Positions 9,926 to 18,662 of a stretch of DNA of 64,000 nucleotides are shown here, in pieces (the stretch's first letter is position 1; the number at the start of each line of letters is the position of its first letter). Source of the DNA: Arthrobacter ipis (lineage in GTDB: Bacteria; Actinomycetota; Actinomycetes; Actinomycetales; Micrococcaceae); NCBI RefSeq assembly GCF_014694315.1, contig NZ_JAAOXD010000003.1, forward strand, positions 143,498 to 207,497. Reading direction: 5' to 3'. A model generated the notes under the pieces. The model saw only the letters and a program-made list of their open reading frames with translations. It had not been told where the DNA came from and did not search any database. Made by a program: the position numbers and the translations under genes.

Positions 9926-10534
9926 ATGGGTGTGGAACTCGAGGAACTGCTGGTGCCTGACGCCGCCGCGTGGCGGACTTGGCTGGAATCCCACCACAGC
10001 GACAGCCCCGGCGTCTGGCTCGTCCTGCACAAGAAGGGCGGCAACGTCACCCAACTGGACTACGACGCCGCCCTGGACGAGGCGCTGTGCTTCGGCTGGA
10101 TCGACGGCCAAGTCAAGAAGCGCGACGGCGACAGCTACCTCCAGCGCATGACCCGCCGGGGTGCCAAGAGCCCCTGGTCGGAACGGAACGTCGGCCACGT
10201 GGCCCGCCTTGAGGCGGAAGGGAAGATGACAGTTCCGGGCCGCGCCGCCGTCGACGCCGCCAAAGCGGACGGCCGCTGGGAGGCCGCCTATTCGGGACAG
10301 GCGACGGCGGAGGTCCCGGCGGATCTGGCCGCCGCCATCGCCGCTGTGCCCGAGGCGCAGGCCATGTTCGATGTGCTGACCTCGGTGAACCGCTACGCGC
10401 TGATCTACCGGACCAATTCGGTCAAGCAGGCCTCCACCCGGGAGCGGAAGATCGCCGGATTTGTCGAGATGCTGGCTCGCGGCGAGACGCCTTATCCGCA
10501 GAAGAAGCGCCCGGCGCAGAATGCAGCGGGTTGA
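9926..10534 (+). CDS. YdeI/OmdA family protein
   Basis: Cytosolic protein of 202 aa of the YdeI/OmpD-associated (bacteriocin-protection-like) family. The family pattern is visible: WRTWLESHHSDSPGVWLVL, then LDYDAALDEALCFGWIDGQV, LQRMTRRGAKSPWSERN, and a C-terminal helix bundle ending with GFVEMLARGETPYP. Biochemical function is not established. The ATG at 9926 is preceded by AGGCGC. A triplet of 20-bp repeats occupies the upstream region. Confidence 0.78.
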   Translation: MGVELEELLVPDAAAWRTWLESHHSDSPGVWLVLHKKGGNVTQLDYDAALDEALCFGWIDGQVKKRDGDSYLQRMTRRGAKSPWSERNVGHVARLEAEGKMTVPGRAAVDAAKADGRWEAAYSGQATAEVPADLAAAIAAVPEAQAMFDVLTSVNRYALIYRTNSVKQASTRERKIAGFVEMLARGETPYPQKKRPAQNAAG

Positions 10535-10549
10535 GCCTGGTGCTTCGTT

Positions 10550-10573
10550 CCGCTGGTTGAGCCTGTCGAAACC
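10550..10573. repeat. Copy of a dispersed ggttgagcctgtcgaaacc element
   Basis: The unit cgctggttgagcctgtcgaa(acc) lies in the intergenic region between the YdeI-like and GH32 genes. Its reverse complement is found, identical over 23 bases, at 47538-47560 inside the lhr coding sequence. Confidence 0.8.
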
Positions 10574-10639
10574 AGGTAGCCGGATCGAAAAGGCCGTCCG
10601 CGCTAAAATTGAGGCCGACTCCCAACACGAACGGCGAAC

Positions 10640-12304
10640 ATGCAGCGGTATTCCCTACGCACGCTGAGCCCACGCGGGCGGTGGATTGCGGCGGCAGTGG
10701 TCCTGGCTCTGGTGCTGGCCGCGGCTGCGGTGATCGGCCTGGCGGGGCGTTCGGGCGACGGCGGAACGCCCGGCGGTGCGGGACCCCAAAGCAGCGGCGC
10801 CCAGAGCGAAGCTCCAAAATCGTTCAGCAGGCCGGAGGGCGCCTCGCAGTTCCGGCCCTCCTACCACCTCACCCCTGCCAAAGAGTGGATGAACGACCCG
10901 CAGCGGCCATTCCTGCTGGATGGGGTGTGGCACTACTACTACCTCTACAACGCGGACCACCCCGAGGGGAACGGCACCGAATGGTTCCACGTCACCAGCA
11001 CCGACCTGGTGCACTGGAAGGACGAGGGCGTTGCCATCGGGAAGTTCAAGAACGGCCTCGGGGACATTGAGACCGGCAGCGCCGTGGTGGACCAGGACAA
11101 CACCGCCGGCTTCGGCAAGGGTGCCGTCGTCGCCGTTCTGACCCAACAGGACAAAGGCGTGCAGCGGCAGTCCCTGTTCTACTCCACGGACAAGGGCTAC
11201 ACCTTCAAGGCCGCCGACGGGAACCCGGTCATGGAGAACCCCGGCGCCCAGCACTGGCGCGATCCCAAAATCATCCGTGACGAGGCCCGCGGACAGTGGG
11301 TCATGGCATTGGCCGAGGGGGAGAAGATCGGCCTGTACTCCTCAAAGGACCTTAAGGACTGGCATTACGTGTCCGGCTTTGAGCGGAAGGGCCTCGGAAT
11401 CCTCGAATGCCCCGACCTCTTCCAGCTGGACCTCGACGGCGACCCCGCCAAACGCACCTGGGTCTTGGCCGCCAGCGCGAACGGCACCGCGGAAGGCCGG
11501 ACCACCGGCGTGGCCTACTGGACCGGGACCTTTGACGGAACCACGTTCACCCCCGCAGATGACAAACACCAGTGGCTCGACGCCGGCTCCGACTTCTATG
11601 CCGCCGTCACCTGGGACGATCCCCGGCTCCCGGAAAACGAACGGATGGCGTCCCGCCACGCCATCGGCTGGATGAACAACTGGACGTACGCCCGGCAACT
11701 GCCCACCACGGACTGGCAGGGCGGCGCTGACTCCATCGTGCGGGACATCCGGCTGAAGGCCGTGCAGGGGCGGCCTACGCTGGTCTCCACCCCCACTCCC
11801 GCCCTGTCCGCACTGGACGGCGAAGCCAAGACGGCAGGCAGCAGGGCGCTGACCCGGGAGGGCGCAGGCGAGCTTCCCGCGCCCGCAGGCGGCGCCTACC
11901 GGCTGGATGTGACCCTGGAACGTGCACCGGGCGACGACGGCATTGAGGCCCTGCTGAAGCTTGGCAGTGGCGGCGCGGACTATGCCACGGTGGGCTACAA
12001 CTTCGAGCCAGGCACGGCCTGGGTGAGCCGGGCGGCAGTGGTGCCCGGCGCTGAGGCCCTGGGCCCGCTCTTTACCGACCGGAGGAGCGCCCAGAGCCCG
12101 CCCCGGAACGGCATCGTGGAGCTGTCCATTTGGGTGGATTACTCTTCGGTGGAGGTCTTCGTGAACGGCGGGGAGCAGACCCTGACGTCGGTGGTGCTGC
12201 CGCGGTCCGGGCAGCCGGCGGTCAGCGCCGCGACCGCCGGCGGGAAGCTGACGCTGAAGTCGTTCAAGTACACGCCGCTGGCCACGGTGCTGACGGCACG
12301 CTAG
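10640..12304 (+). CDS. Exported glycoside hydrolase family 32 (levanase/fructosidase-like)
   Basis: Beta-fructan or sucrose hydrolase acting outside the membrane. A basic start followed by a hydrophobic helix (WIAAAVVLALVLAAAAVIGL, residues about 15-35) forms a signal anchor or signal peptide. The GH32 catalytic residues are all present: nucleophile D86 in WMNDPQ, transition-state Asp D208 in RDPK, and acid/base E256 in ECPD. Residues about 75-380 form the five-bladed propeller. The C-terminal beta-sandwich ends with SIWVDYSSVEVFVNGGEQTL. The length of 554 aa is usual. Exo-levanase, inulinase and invertase cannot be separated by sight. No transporter for fructose lies beside it. Confidence 0.9.
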   Translation: MQRYSLRTLSPRGRWIAAAVVLALVLAAAAVIGLAGRSGDGGTPGGAGPQSSGAQSEAPKSFSRPEGASQFRPSYHLTPAKEWMNDPQRPFLLDGVWHYYYLYNADHPEGNGTEWFHVTSTDLVHWKDEGVAIGKFKNGLGDIETGSAVVDQDNTAGFGKGAVVAVLTQQDKGVQRQSLFYSTDKGYTFKAADGNPVMENPGAQHWRDPKIIRDEARGQWVMALAEGEKIGLYSSKDLKDWHYVSGFERKGLGILECPDLFQLDLDGDPAKRTWVLAASANGTAEGRTTGVAYWTGTFDGTTFTPADDKHQWLDAGSDFYAAVTWDDPRLPENERMASRHAIGWMNNWTYARQLPTTDWQGGADSIVRDIRLKAVQGRPTLVSTPTPALSALDGEAKTAGSRALTREGAGELPAPAGGAYRLDVTLERAPGDDGIEALLKLGSGGADYATVGYNFEPGTAWVSRAAVVPGAEALGPLFTDRRSAQSPPRNGIVELSIWVDYSSVEVFVNGGEQTLTSVVLPRSGQPAVSAATAGGKLTLKSFKYTPLATVLTAR

Positions 12305-12393
12305 ACGCGCTGGTCGGAAGAGATTAGGCGCAGCGGCGCGCAAGAACGAGCGGCGCGCCAAGGTGGCACGCCAGCAGAAAACTCAGCGGAACG

Positions 12394-13557
12394 TCAGGCG
12401 GACTCGAGCGGGAACGCCACCGCTTCGCCCACCACGCGCAGGCAGAGTTCCGTGCCCGGCTGGGCGATGGACGCGTTCCAGTGCCGGATGGTAATTACTT
12501 CACCGCCGCCGGGGTAGCGGTGGTCGGGCATGGCGCCGGCCAGCTTAGGCGGCACGGCGAGCTTGAGCCGCACGGTGGTCTCGGGGCCGAAGTAGTCGGT
12601 ATCCACCACCACGCCGCGGATAGGCCCGTCCTCGGCAATGCGAATCTGCTCGGGACGCAGCATGAGCTGGACGCGGCCCTGTGCGGGCGGGCGCCGGACA
12701 GGGATCCCGCCCAGCGAGCAGGTGGCCAGCGACCCCTCCATCCAGGCATCGAGGATCACGGCGTCGCCCAGGAATTCGGCCGTGGCGCGGTCCGCCGGCC
12801 GCGTGTAGACCACGAAAGGGTTGCCGATCTGCGCCAGCTTGCCGCCCCGCATCACCGCTACCTGGTCTGCGAAGGACAGCGCCTCGGCCTGGTCGTGGGT
12901 GACCAGGATGGTGGTCACCCCGGCCTCGTTGAGGACTTTGGCCACAGCACGCCGCGTGGCCACCCGCAGTCCGGCGTCCAGGGCGGAGAATGGCTCATCC
13001 AGCAGCATGAGTTCGGGTTCCCGGGCGAGCGCCCGGGCCAGGGCGACGCGCTGCTGCTGGCCGCCGGAGAGCTGGTGCGGCCGGCGCTTGGCCATGGCCG
13101 TGTCCAGCGACACCATCTCGAGGAGTTCGTTGACCCGGGCGTTAACGGCGCGGCGGCCGCCGTCGAGCTTTGCGGCATTGAGTCCGAACGCGATGTTCTG
13201 CCCCACGGTCAGGTGGGGGAACAGGGCGCCGTCCTGGGCCACGTAGCCGACGTGGCGCTTGTGTGCCGGCTTCCACACGCCGTCGCCAGCCACCGGGGAA
13301 CCGTTCAGCGAGATGCTGCCGGTGCCCGGGTGTTCAAAGCCGGCGATCAGCCGGAGCAGGGTGGTTTTGCCGGAACCCGACGGGCCCACGATCGCGGTGG
13401 TTCCGCCCTTGGCCACGGACAGGTTCACGCCCTTGAGGACGGCCTGCGAGCCGAAGTTCTTGGTGACGGAGTCGATCTCCAGGTGGCTGTTGGTGCTTGG
13501 CGCCACGGACCGTGAGATCCGCGGTTCCGGAAGCCTGGACGGGGATTGTTCGGTCAC
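12394..13557 (-). CDS. fbpC: Ferric-iron ABC transporter ATP-binding protein
   Basis: Cytosolic ATPase of a Fe3+ importer. Walker A GPSGSGKTTLLRLIAGFEHP, signature motif LSGGQQQRVALARALAREP and Walker B LMLLDEPFSALDAGLR are intact. The C-terminal 110 residues are the regulatory TOBE domain (RVQLMLRPEQIRIAEDGPIR). At 387 aa the length fits FbpC/AfuC. The GTG start overlaps the TGA of the permease gene by four bases (GTGA), indicating translational coupling. It is the last gene of the operon and converges on the GH32 gene 89 bp away. Confidence 0.92.
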   Translation of the reverse strand: MTEQSPSRLPEPRISRSVAPSTNSHLEIDSVTKNFGSQAVLKGVNLSVAKGGTTAIVGPSGSGKTTLLRLIAGFEHPGTGSISLNGSPVAGDGVWKPAHKRHVGYVAQDGALFPHLTVGQNIAFGLNAAKLDGGRRAVNARVNELLEMVSLDTAMAKRRPHQLSGGQQQRVALARALAREPELMLLDEPFSALDAGLRVATRRAVAKVLNEAGVTTILVTHDQAEALSFADQVAVMRGGKLAQIGNPFVVYTRPADRATAEFLGDAVILDAWMEGSLATCSLGGIPVRRPPAQGRVQLMLRPEQIRIAEDGPIRGVVVDTDYFGPETTVRLKLAVPPKLAGAMPDHRYPGGGEVITIRHWNASIAQPGTELCLRVVGEAVAFPLESA

Positions 13558-15146
13558 TGTCCCGCTACTTTCTTGGACTGCTGGAAGAGCAAATAGGTCA
13601 TGGGCGCCGAGATCACGATCATGAGCAGGGCGTACGGCGCGGCGCCTGCGTAGTCGATTTCGCTGCTCTTGCTCCAGAACTCGGTGGCCAGGGTCCTCGT
13701 CCCGTTGGGGGAGAGCAGCAGTGTGGCGGTCAGCTCGTTGGCGATGCCGAGGAAGACGAGCGCCGCCCCGCCGGCCGCAGCGGGTGCGGTGAGCCGGAGC
13801 GTCACCCGGATGAAGGACAGCAGCGGCGGTGTTCCCAGGGCCTGGGCCGCCTCATCCAGCTCCTTGGGTGCCTGGGCCAGGCCGGCACGGATGTTGACCA
13901 GGGCGCGCGGCAGGAACAGCAGGATGTAGGCGGCCACCAGGACGCCCGCCGTCTGGTAGACGCCCGGGACCAGCCGGATGCTGACGGTGACGAAGGCCAG
14001 GGCCACCACGATGCCTGGCATGGAGCTGGTGACGTAGTTGGAAAGTTCGAGGGCCTTGCTGAACCAGCTGGCATGCCGAACGGCCAGGTACGCCATGGGG
14101 AAGGCGACAACAGTGGTGGCTCCGGCGCCGGCCAGCCCGTACAGCAGGGTCTGCCACAGCGCCGGAACGAATTCGTCGGCCGCCCAGATGTCAGCGCCGC
14201 CGGCAATGATCCAGCGCAGCACGAACAGCAGCGGCAGCCCGAAGGCAAGCAGGGTCAGGCCGAGCAGGGCCAGCTGGGCCGGAACCTGGTAGGCGTGAAG
14301 CGGCAGGCGCAGGGCCTTGGCCTGCGCGCCGGAGCCCACGCGGGCGTACCGGGCGGTGCCGCGGCTGCGCACCTCGACCAGGAGCAGGAGGAGGCAGAAG
14401 AACACCAGCACGCTGGCCAGCATGGTGCCTGCGGCGCCGTTGAACGTGGACTGGTACTGCACCATGATGGCCGTGGTGAACGTGTCGAAGCGGATCATCG
14501 CAAAGGCGCCGTACTCGGCCAGCAGGTGCAGAGCCACCAGCAGCCCGCCGCCGGTCATCGCGATCCGGAGCTGCGGCAGGACCACACGGAAAAAGGCCCG
14601 CCAGGCCCCCAGCCCGAGGGACGCAGCCGACTGCTCTACGGCGGGATCCAGCCGGCTCAGCGTTGCGGCTGCGGGAATGTAGACCAGCGGAAAGTAGGAG
14701 AGCGTGGCTATGAGCACGCCGGAAAACAGCCCGTGCAGGGACGGCACAGCGGAAACCCACGCGTAGCTGTTGACGAAGGCAGGGATGGCCAGCGGCGCCG
14801 CGAGCAGCACCGCCCACACCTTCTGTCCGCGCAGCGTGGTTCGTTCCACGAGCCACGCGCCGCCCACGCCCAGGATGAGGCACAACGGCACCGTGAGCGC
14901 GATCAGGAGCACCGTGTTGAGCAGCAGCTCGCCGACGCGCGGGCGCACGATGAGTTCAATGGCAGTGTCCCAGCCCGTGGCTGCGGTCATCACCGCGACG
15001 TAGCCGAGGGGGACGAGTGCGAACAGGGCGATCAGCACCGCCATGACGCCTACCGCGGAAACGCCGAAAGGCGGGCGGGGGCGCTTGCCCCGGCCCGCCG
15101 TCGTCGTGCTTCCGGATGTCTCCGGTGCCGATACTTGCGTGGTCAC
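13554..15146 (-). CDS. fbpB: Ferric-iron ABC transporter permease (fused two-domain)
   Basis: Inner-membrane permease of 530 aa with about twelve helices formed by two homologous halves. Each half ends in a binding-protein-dependent transport EAA loop: LGLGAWRAFFRVVLPQLRIA near residue 190 and LGTPPLLSFIRVTLRLTAP near residue 450. That fused design is typical of FbpB/SfuB. It starts at GTG 15146, four bases after the stop of the binding-protein gene, and overlaps the ATPase gene downstream. Confidence 0.92.
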   Translation of the reverse strand: MTTQVSAPETSGSTTTAGRGKRPRPPFGVSAVGVMAVLIALFALVPLGYVAVMTAATGWDTAIELIVRPRVGELLLNTVLLIALTVPLCLILGVGGAWLVERTTLRGQKVWAVLLAAPLAIPAFVNSYAWVSAVPSLHGLFSGVLIATLSYFPLVYIPAAATLSRLDPAVEQSAASLGLGAWRAFFRVVLPQLRIAMTGGGLLVALHLLAEYGAFAMIRFDTFTTAIMVQYQSTFNGAAGTMLASVLVFFCLLLLLVEVRSRGTARYARVGSGAQAKALRLPLHAYQVPAQLALLGLTLLAFGLPLLFVLRWIIAGGADIWAADEFVPALWQTLLYGLAGAGATTVVAFPMAYLAVRHASWFSKALELSNYVTSSMPGIVVALAFVTVSIRLVPGVYQTAGVLVAAYILLFLPRALVNIRAGLAQAPKELDEAAQALGTPPLLSFIRVTLRLTAPAAAGGAALVFLGIANELTATLLLSPNGTRTLATEFWSKSSEIDYAGAAPYALLMIVISAPMTYLLFQQSKKVAGQ

Positions 15147-15150
15147 GGAA

Positions 15151-16197
15151 TTAGAGCAGTCCTGCCTTGGTCATCAGTTCCGTGACCTTCTCGGAGTTCA
15201 GCTTGGCGGGGTCCACGGTGGGAGCCTGAAGTTCCTTGATCGGAACCAGCTTCTCGCTGGCGGGGACGCCGGAAGCGATGGCGTACTCGAAGGACGTGCC
15301 CTTCTGCAGGACTTCCTGGCCCTTCTTGCCGGTGATGAACTTCAGGAAGGCCTGGGCGTTCTCGGCGTTCTTCGAGGACTTCAGCACGCCGCCGCCGGAG
15401 ACGGACAGGAACGCGCCCGGGTCCTGGTTCTTGAAGTAGTACGGCGTGACGTTCTTGGAGTTCTCGCCGGTCTTCGCCTGGTCGCCGTAGTAGTAGTAGT
15501 GGTAGATCAGCGCGGCATCAACCTCGCCGGCGTTCACTGCCTTCATGGCGGTGCTATTGCCCTTGTAGGCGGTGAAGTTTTCCTTCATGCCCTTCAGCCA
15601 TGCCTCGGCAGCGGCTTCGCCCTTGAGCTCAACGAGTGCGGAGACGATGGCCTGGAAGTCGGCGCCGCTCGGGGAGGCTGCCCACTTGCCCTTCCACTCC
15701 GGCTTGGCCAGGTCCAGCATGGACTTCGGCAGCTTGTCCTCGGAGATCTTGTTCTTGTCGTAAACCAGGACGGTGGAGCGGGCGGCGATGCCGGTCCACT
15801 TGTTGGTGCTGGGGCGGAACTCCGCCGGAACCTGGGCCACCGTGTCCTTGTCGACGTCGGCGAACAGGCCGGCGTTCTCCACCTGCGCCATTGCGGGGGA
15901 GTTCTCCGTGAGGAAGACGTCCGCCGGTGAGGCTGCGCCTTCCTGGACAATCTGGTTGGACATCTCGGTGTCGTCACCCTGGCGGAGCGTCACCTTGATG
16001 CCGGTTTCCGCGGTGAAGGCGTCCGCCCATTCCTTGGTGAGGCTTTCGTGCTGCGCGTTGTAAACCGTGATCTCGCCCTTGGAGGCGTCAGCGGAGGACG
16101 AGGCAGCGGGGGAGGTGCCGGAGCCACAGGCGGAGAGGCCGAGGGCTGCGGTGGCGGCGATCGCGATGCCGGCCAGCGCGTTAATGCGGATCTTCAT
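15151..16197 (-). CDS. fbpA: Ferric-iron-binding lipoprotein
   Basis: Membrane-anchored solute-binding protein of 348 aa. The signal peptide ends in the lipobox LGLSACG with Cys24 as lipid site. The mature part begins ITVYNAQHESLTKEWADAFT, a standard start of class-II Fe3+-binding proteins. The tyrosine cluster ALIYHYYYYGDQ carries the expected Fe3+ phenolate ligands. The C-terminal domain (PGAFLSVSGGGVLKSSKN) completes the fold. First gene of fbpABC. An IdeR/DtxR-type box lies 82 bp upstream, so expression is probably repressed by iron. Confidence 0.93.
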   Translation of the reverse strand: MKIRINALAGIAIAATAALGLSACGSGTSPAASSSADASKGEITVYNAQHESLTKEWADAFTAETGIKVTLRQGDDTEMSNQIVQEGAASPADVFLTENSPAMAQVENAGLFADVDKDTVAQVPAEFRPSTNKWTGIAARSTVLVYDKNKISEDKLPKSMLDLAKPEWKGKWAASPSGADFQAIVSALVELKGEAAAEAWLKGMKENFTAYKGNSTAMKAVNAGEVDAALIYHYYYYGDQAKTGENSKNVTPYYFKNQDPGAFLSVSGGGVLKSSKNAENAQAFLKFITGKKGQEVLQKGTSFEYAIASGVPASEKLVPIKELQAPTVDPAKLNSEKVTELMTKAGLL

Positions 16198-16278
16198 CGG
16201 GGTGCTTCTTTCTGCAAAAGTCTCGTGGGCCAGGCCCGCGTGAGCTGGGGAAGTTAGGTGAAGCTCACTCGAAAAACT

Positions 16279-16297
16279 GTAGGTTAGCCAAACCTAA
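16279..16297 (-). promoter_or_regulatory. DtxR/IdeR-type iron box upstream of fbpA
   Basis: The 19-mer gtaggttagccaaacctaa matches the known IdeR/DtxR consensus ttaggttagcctaacctaa at 17 of 19 positions. It lies 82 bp upstream of the fbpA start, where the promoter is expected. Iron-dependent repression of the fbp operon is the straightforward inference. Confidence 0.88.
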
Positions 16298-16359
16298 GCA
16301 CCAAGCGACAGAGGCCTTAAGTGATGAGGATCACATCAATTACGACACTGTTGCGTGTC

Positions 16360-17634
16360 CTAATTGGCGCCTGGTCCGGAGCCCGCTGTTGCTGACGCCG
16401 CTGCCACTGCAGCCGCTGCCTCCAAGGCCATCCAGGCCTGAAGCTGGGTGGAAAGTTCGACGGCGGCGCCCGGCGGATATGTGTCGCTCGCCGGCCGCCG
16501 GGGTTCGAAGGAGAACAACGATCCGCCGGCCCGCCCGTGCCGGGCCAGCGGTTCGCCTGCGACGATCAGCCGGCGGCCGGCCCAGAGGGCGCCGGCCGTG
16601 CCGGTGACCAGTCCGGCGGCGGTGGCGCGGACGTCCTGCGGCAGCCGCTGGTCGTTCGCGGCCAGCGCCAGGTAGCGGCTGAGGATGCCGGTGAACAGCC
16701 CGCCGTCGCCGGTGCTGTCGCAGCGGAGGACCGGGCTGGCCGCGGGGGTGGCCTCTGTGCTGTTGCCGGTCTTCGTCCCGCCGGCCTCCGGCAGGGTGAG
16801 GTGCGCGGCCACTGCCCGCACCACGGTCGATGCGCGCTCCAAGTTGGCGGTGCCGCCGAGCTCCAGCAGGGCGCCCAGGACAGGCCCCTGGTTGTACGTG
16901 TAGATCGCCTCCTCCAGCACGGTCTCCCCGGTGCTGCGGATCCGGAGGCCGTCCAGGTAGAGCCCCCGGGTGGGGTCGAACAGCCGCGCATCCAGCCAGT
17001 CGATCAGCGCCTGCGCCTTGGCGGTGTTGCCCGTGCGTGCATAGTAGAGCGCTACCGGTGCCGTGGCCGGGGTGTTCTTAAAGTCCCGCTTGGTGCTCCA
17101 GAACGTGCCGCCGCCCAGGTCGTCGGTGGATGCCGAGTCGAACTGCAGGGTCAGGCTCTTGCGGATCCTCTCCTGCCGCCGGGTTCTGGGCTGTCGGCTC
17201 TCCTCGGCCAGCCGCTCCAGGCGGAGTGTGGACAGTGCCAGCCAGGCCATGTCGTCGTAATAATGGTTCACGAACGTCAGGAAATTCCGCAGCCTGATGC
17301 CGGTGACCAGCCGCGAGGCGAGCTGGCCGGCGCTGGGCCGAGTGCCGCCGTCGTACTTTTCCGGCGGCCGCCCCGCCCTCCCGAGTTCGCGAAAGCCCGC
17401 GTCCACGAGGCAGTCCAGATAATGCGCCTGCCACCAGTAGTGCCACGGGCGGCGCAGGTTCTCGATGTGGCCGGAGGGGCGGGCGGTGGCCGCAATGTGC
17501 GTCCCGGGCAGGAAGAACAGCCGCTGGCCGAACAGATGGGTTACCGACCGTGCGGCCTCGTCGGCCCGCTCTGCCCAGGCCGCTGCGGGGGCGGGGACGG
17601 CATTCGGGGTGGCGTCAGCATCTGGCTGGATCAT
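16360..17634 (-). CDS. Glycoside hydrolase family 76 protein
   Basis: Alpha-1,6-mannanase-type (alpha/alpha)6 barrel protein of 424 aa. FVNHYYDDMAWLALSTLRL contains the adjacent Asp pair that is catalytic in GH76. GGTFWSTKRDFKNTPATAPV and AIYTYNQGPVLGALLELGG are further barrel helices of the family. Unlike many GH76 enzymes it has no signal peptide, so it should act in the cytosol, perhaps on short mannosides; this is inference. The far N- and C-termini are Ala-rich. It is separated by 162 bp from fbpA on the same strand and divergent from the SDR gene. Confidence 0.78.
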   Translation of the reverse strand: MIQPDADATPNAVPAPAAAWAERADEAARSVTHLFGQRLFFLPGTHIAATARPSGHIENLRRPWHYWWQAHYLDCLVDAGFRELGRAGRPPEKYDGGTRPSAGQLASRLVTGIRLRNFLTFVNHYYDDMAWLALSTLRLERLAEESRQPRTRRQERIRKSLTLQFDSASTDDLGGGTFWSTKRDFKNTPATAPVALYYARTGNTAKAQALIDWLDARLFDPTRGLYLDGLRIRSTGETVLEEAIYTYNQGPVLGALLELGGTANLERASTVVRAVAAHLTLPEAGGTKTGNSTEATPAASPVLRCDSTGDGGLFTGILSRYLALAANDQRLPQDVRATAAGLVTGTAGALWAGRRLIVAGEPLARHGRAGGSLFSFEPRRPASDTYPPGAAVELSTQLQAWMALEAAAAVAAASATAGSGPGAN

Positions 17635-17757
17635 TCCGCCAGCCTAGCGAACCGCCCACCTGGCGACCGGCCAGCCTGGCGACCCGCCCGCCGGGCGACC
17701 CGCGCGGCCCGGGCGGCCGAAAACCGGGCGGCGCGGGGTGCATCCGGCGCCCATTTC

Positions 17758-17775
17758 AGTTAACATGCACTAACT
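17758..17775. promoter_or_regulatory. Candidate operator upstream of the SDR/acyl-CoA dehydrogenase pair
   Basis: The sequence agttaacatgcactaact has 5-bp inverted arms (AGTTA/TAACT), in an AT-rich island within GC-rich DNA, 57 bp before the SDR start. It resembles TetR-family sites that control acyl-CoA degradation genes, but no regulator gene is adjacent. Confidence 0.35.
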
Positions 17776-17831
17776 AACGTTCGCGGCCGGAACCGGATCC
17801 GCATCGACCTGTTCCGCATCAAGGAGGATGT

Positions 17832-18662
17832 ATGGAAATCGAGGATTCCGTCGCGCTCATCACGGGCGGTGCATCCGGCCTGGGCGCCGCCACGGCCCGG
17901 CGGCTGTTCGATGCCGGCGCCTCTGTGGTTCTTGCCGACCTCGGCACCTCGGCCGGCGCCGCGTACGCCGACGAACTGAATGCGGCCGGCCCGCGGAACC
18001 CTGCGGGCACCGCTTCAGGCCGCGAGGTGGCAGCCCCCAAAGCGGTTTTCGTTCCGGCGGATGTGACCAGCGAGGATCAGGTGCAGGCCGCTGTGGACGC
18101 CGCCGTCGGGCTGGGACCGCTGCGGATCGTGGTGAACTGCGCCGGCATCGCCACGCCGGGCAAGGTCCTGGGCCGCGACGGCGTGCTGCCGCTGGAGACC
18201 TTCCAACGCGTCATCCAGATCAACCTGGTGGGCACCTTCAACGTGGTCCGGCTGGCCGCCGCCGCGATGGCCGCCACGGAGCCGGCTGTCTCCGAGCTCG
18301 GCGGGGAGGAGCGCGGCGTGATCATCAACACCGCCTCGGTAGCCGCGTTCGACGGGCAGATCGGCCAGCCGGCTTACGCTGCATCCAAGGGTGGCGTGGC
18401 CGCCATGACCCTGCCCCTGGCCCGCGAACTGGCCCGGTCCCTCATCCGCGTGGTGACCATCGCGCCCGGGATTTTCGAGACCCCGATGATGGCCGGGCTG
18501 CCGCAGGAGGCGCAGGAGTCACTGGGCCGGCAGGTGCCGCACCCATCCCGCCTGGGCCGGCCCGCCGAGTATGCCAACCTCGCCGCGCACATCGTGGAGA
18601 ACGCCATGCTCAACGGCGAAACGATCCGCCTCGACGGCGCCATCCGGATGGGCCCGAAGTGA
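17832..18662 (+). CDS. SDR family dehydrogenase, 3-hydroxyacyl-CoA type
   Basis: NAD(P)-dependent short-chain dehydrogenase of 276 aa. The cofactor motif [18 protein letters not shown], the NNAG equivalent VVNCAGI, the catalytic serine in [12 protein letters not shown] and the YxxxK pair in YAASKGG are all intact. The sequence around [16 protein letters not shown] and [14 protein letters not shown] matches type-2 (HSD10-like) 3-hydroxyacyl-CoA dehydrogenases. AAGGAGGATGT precedes the ATG. The next gene, an acyl-CoA dehydrogenase, overlaps it by four bases, so both probably serve one beta-oxidation or amino-acid catabolic route. Confidence 0.85.
   Translation: MEIEDSVALITGGASGLGAATARRLFDAGASVVLADLGTSAGAAYADELNAAGPRNPAGTASGREVAAPKAVFVPADVTSEDQVQAAVDAAVGLGPLRIVVNCAGIATPGKVLGRDGVLPLETFQRVIQINLVGTFNVVRLAAAAMAATEPAVSELGGEERGVIINTASVAAFDGQIGQPAYAASKGGVAAMTLPLARELARSLIRVVTIAPGIFETPMMAGLPQEAQESLGRQVPHPSRLGRPAEYANLAAHIVENAMLNGETIRLDGAIRMGPK

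Noticed and set aside
13497..15185. Long plus-strand open frame across fbpB
   Set aside because: Antisense to a clear permease gene; Gln/Gly/His-rich and without hydrophobic core.
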